From assembly GCF_023838525.1 (NCBI RefSeq), contig NZ_JAHUQD010000001.1, positions 186,001-250,000 of the forward strand: 64,000 nucleotides of DNA, read 5' to 3'. Below the pieces are notes generated by a model. It was not told the origin of the DNA. It was given only the letters and a program-made list of their open reading frames with translations, and made no database searches. This stretch comes from Caldicoprobacter algeriensis. GTDB lineage: Bacteria; Bacillota; Clostridia; Caldicoprobacterales; Caldicoprobacteraceae. This document shows positions 63,971 to 64,000 of this stretch, piece by piece (positions within the stretch are counted from its first letter, which is position 1; each line of letters opens with the position of its first letter). The position numbers were made by a program, and so were the translations under genes.

Positions 63971-64000
63971 TTGACAAACCGTCAGATTTTTTGTTATAGT
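63971..64000 (+). promoter_or_regulatory. plus-strand promoter at the window edge
   Basis: TTGACA (63971-63976), an 18-base spacer and TATAGT (63995-64000), pointing out of the window. It would drive a divergent gene or RNA beyond the edge. Confidence 0.6.

Overview
The window looks like chromosomal DNA of an anaerobic, endospore-forming member of the Clostridia, perhaps a thermophile. The evidence is the sporulation genes (spoIIP, gpr, yqfC, yqfD, a PdaB-like deacetylase), the Bacillus/Clostridium-type block dnaG-rpoD, recO-yqzL-era-cdd-dgk-ybeY-pgpH-phoH, the hrcA-grpE-dnaK-dnaJ-prmA-rsmE-mtaB order, pyruvate phosphate dikinase, and AGGAGG-type ribosome binding sites. Most genes lie on the minus strand. 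Species cannot be fixed from the sequence alone.

Layout. 1-4.6 kb: 5' part of a PcrA/UvrD helicase, a YerC-like repressor, a three-LysM protein, a two-OB-fold SSB and a polysaccharide deacetylase. 4.7-9 kb is a decayed accessory region: a gene remnant, a small hypothetical, a lipoprotein, a cysteine-peptidase gene that has lost its 5' end, and an IS256-family fragment cut exactly at codon 65 by a complete IS200/IS605 element (tnpA, tnpB). 9-10.6 kb: a sodium:solute symporter. 10.6-14.7 kb: an AT-rich island with its own near-consensus promoter, a PLD-nuclease/SF2-helicase fusion overlapping a small methyltransferase gene, and a terminator.

14.7-19.2 kb: a type IIA topoisomerase operon with a perfect LexA-type box just after its promoter. 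19.3-26.4 kb: sirtuin, DegV, UPF0180, MATE pump, RHH antitoxin-like gene, rnpB, a zinc-ribbon protein, Nif3 and TrmK. 26.6-35 kb: a CAU-anticodon tRNA, a lipoprotein, rpoD-dnaG (downstream of two tandem sigma-H-type promoters), dgt and ppdK. 34.9-43.3 kb: recO, yqzL, era, cdd, a DgkA-PAP2 fusion, ybeY, pgpH, phoH, yqfD, yqfC, many overlapping or closely spaced. 43.5-52.8 kb: a hypothetical, floA, nfeD, an endonuclease/phosphatase-family gene, rpsU, HIT protein, mtaB, rsmE, prmA. 51.7-56.6 kb: dnaJ, dnaK, grpE, hrcA under a CIRCE operator. 56.7-64 kb: hemW, lepA, spoIIP, gpr, divergent rpsT, and holA.

The most noteworthy signals are the helicase-PLD/methyltransferase island, a TnpB whose RuvC-II glutamate is replaced by glycine with a candidate substitute glutamate downstream, the LexA box on the topoisomerase operon, three sigma-H-type promoters (two before dnaG-rpoD, one before degV), and a terminator-like hairpin between a tRNA promoter and the mature tRNA. 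All assignments come from reading the sequence and recalled family motifs; no search was run.
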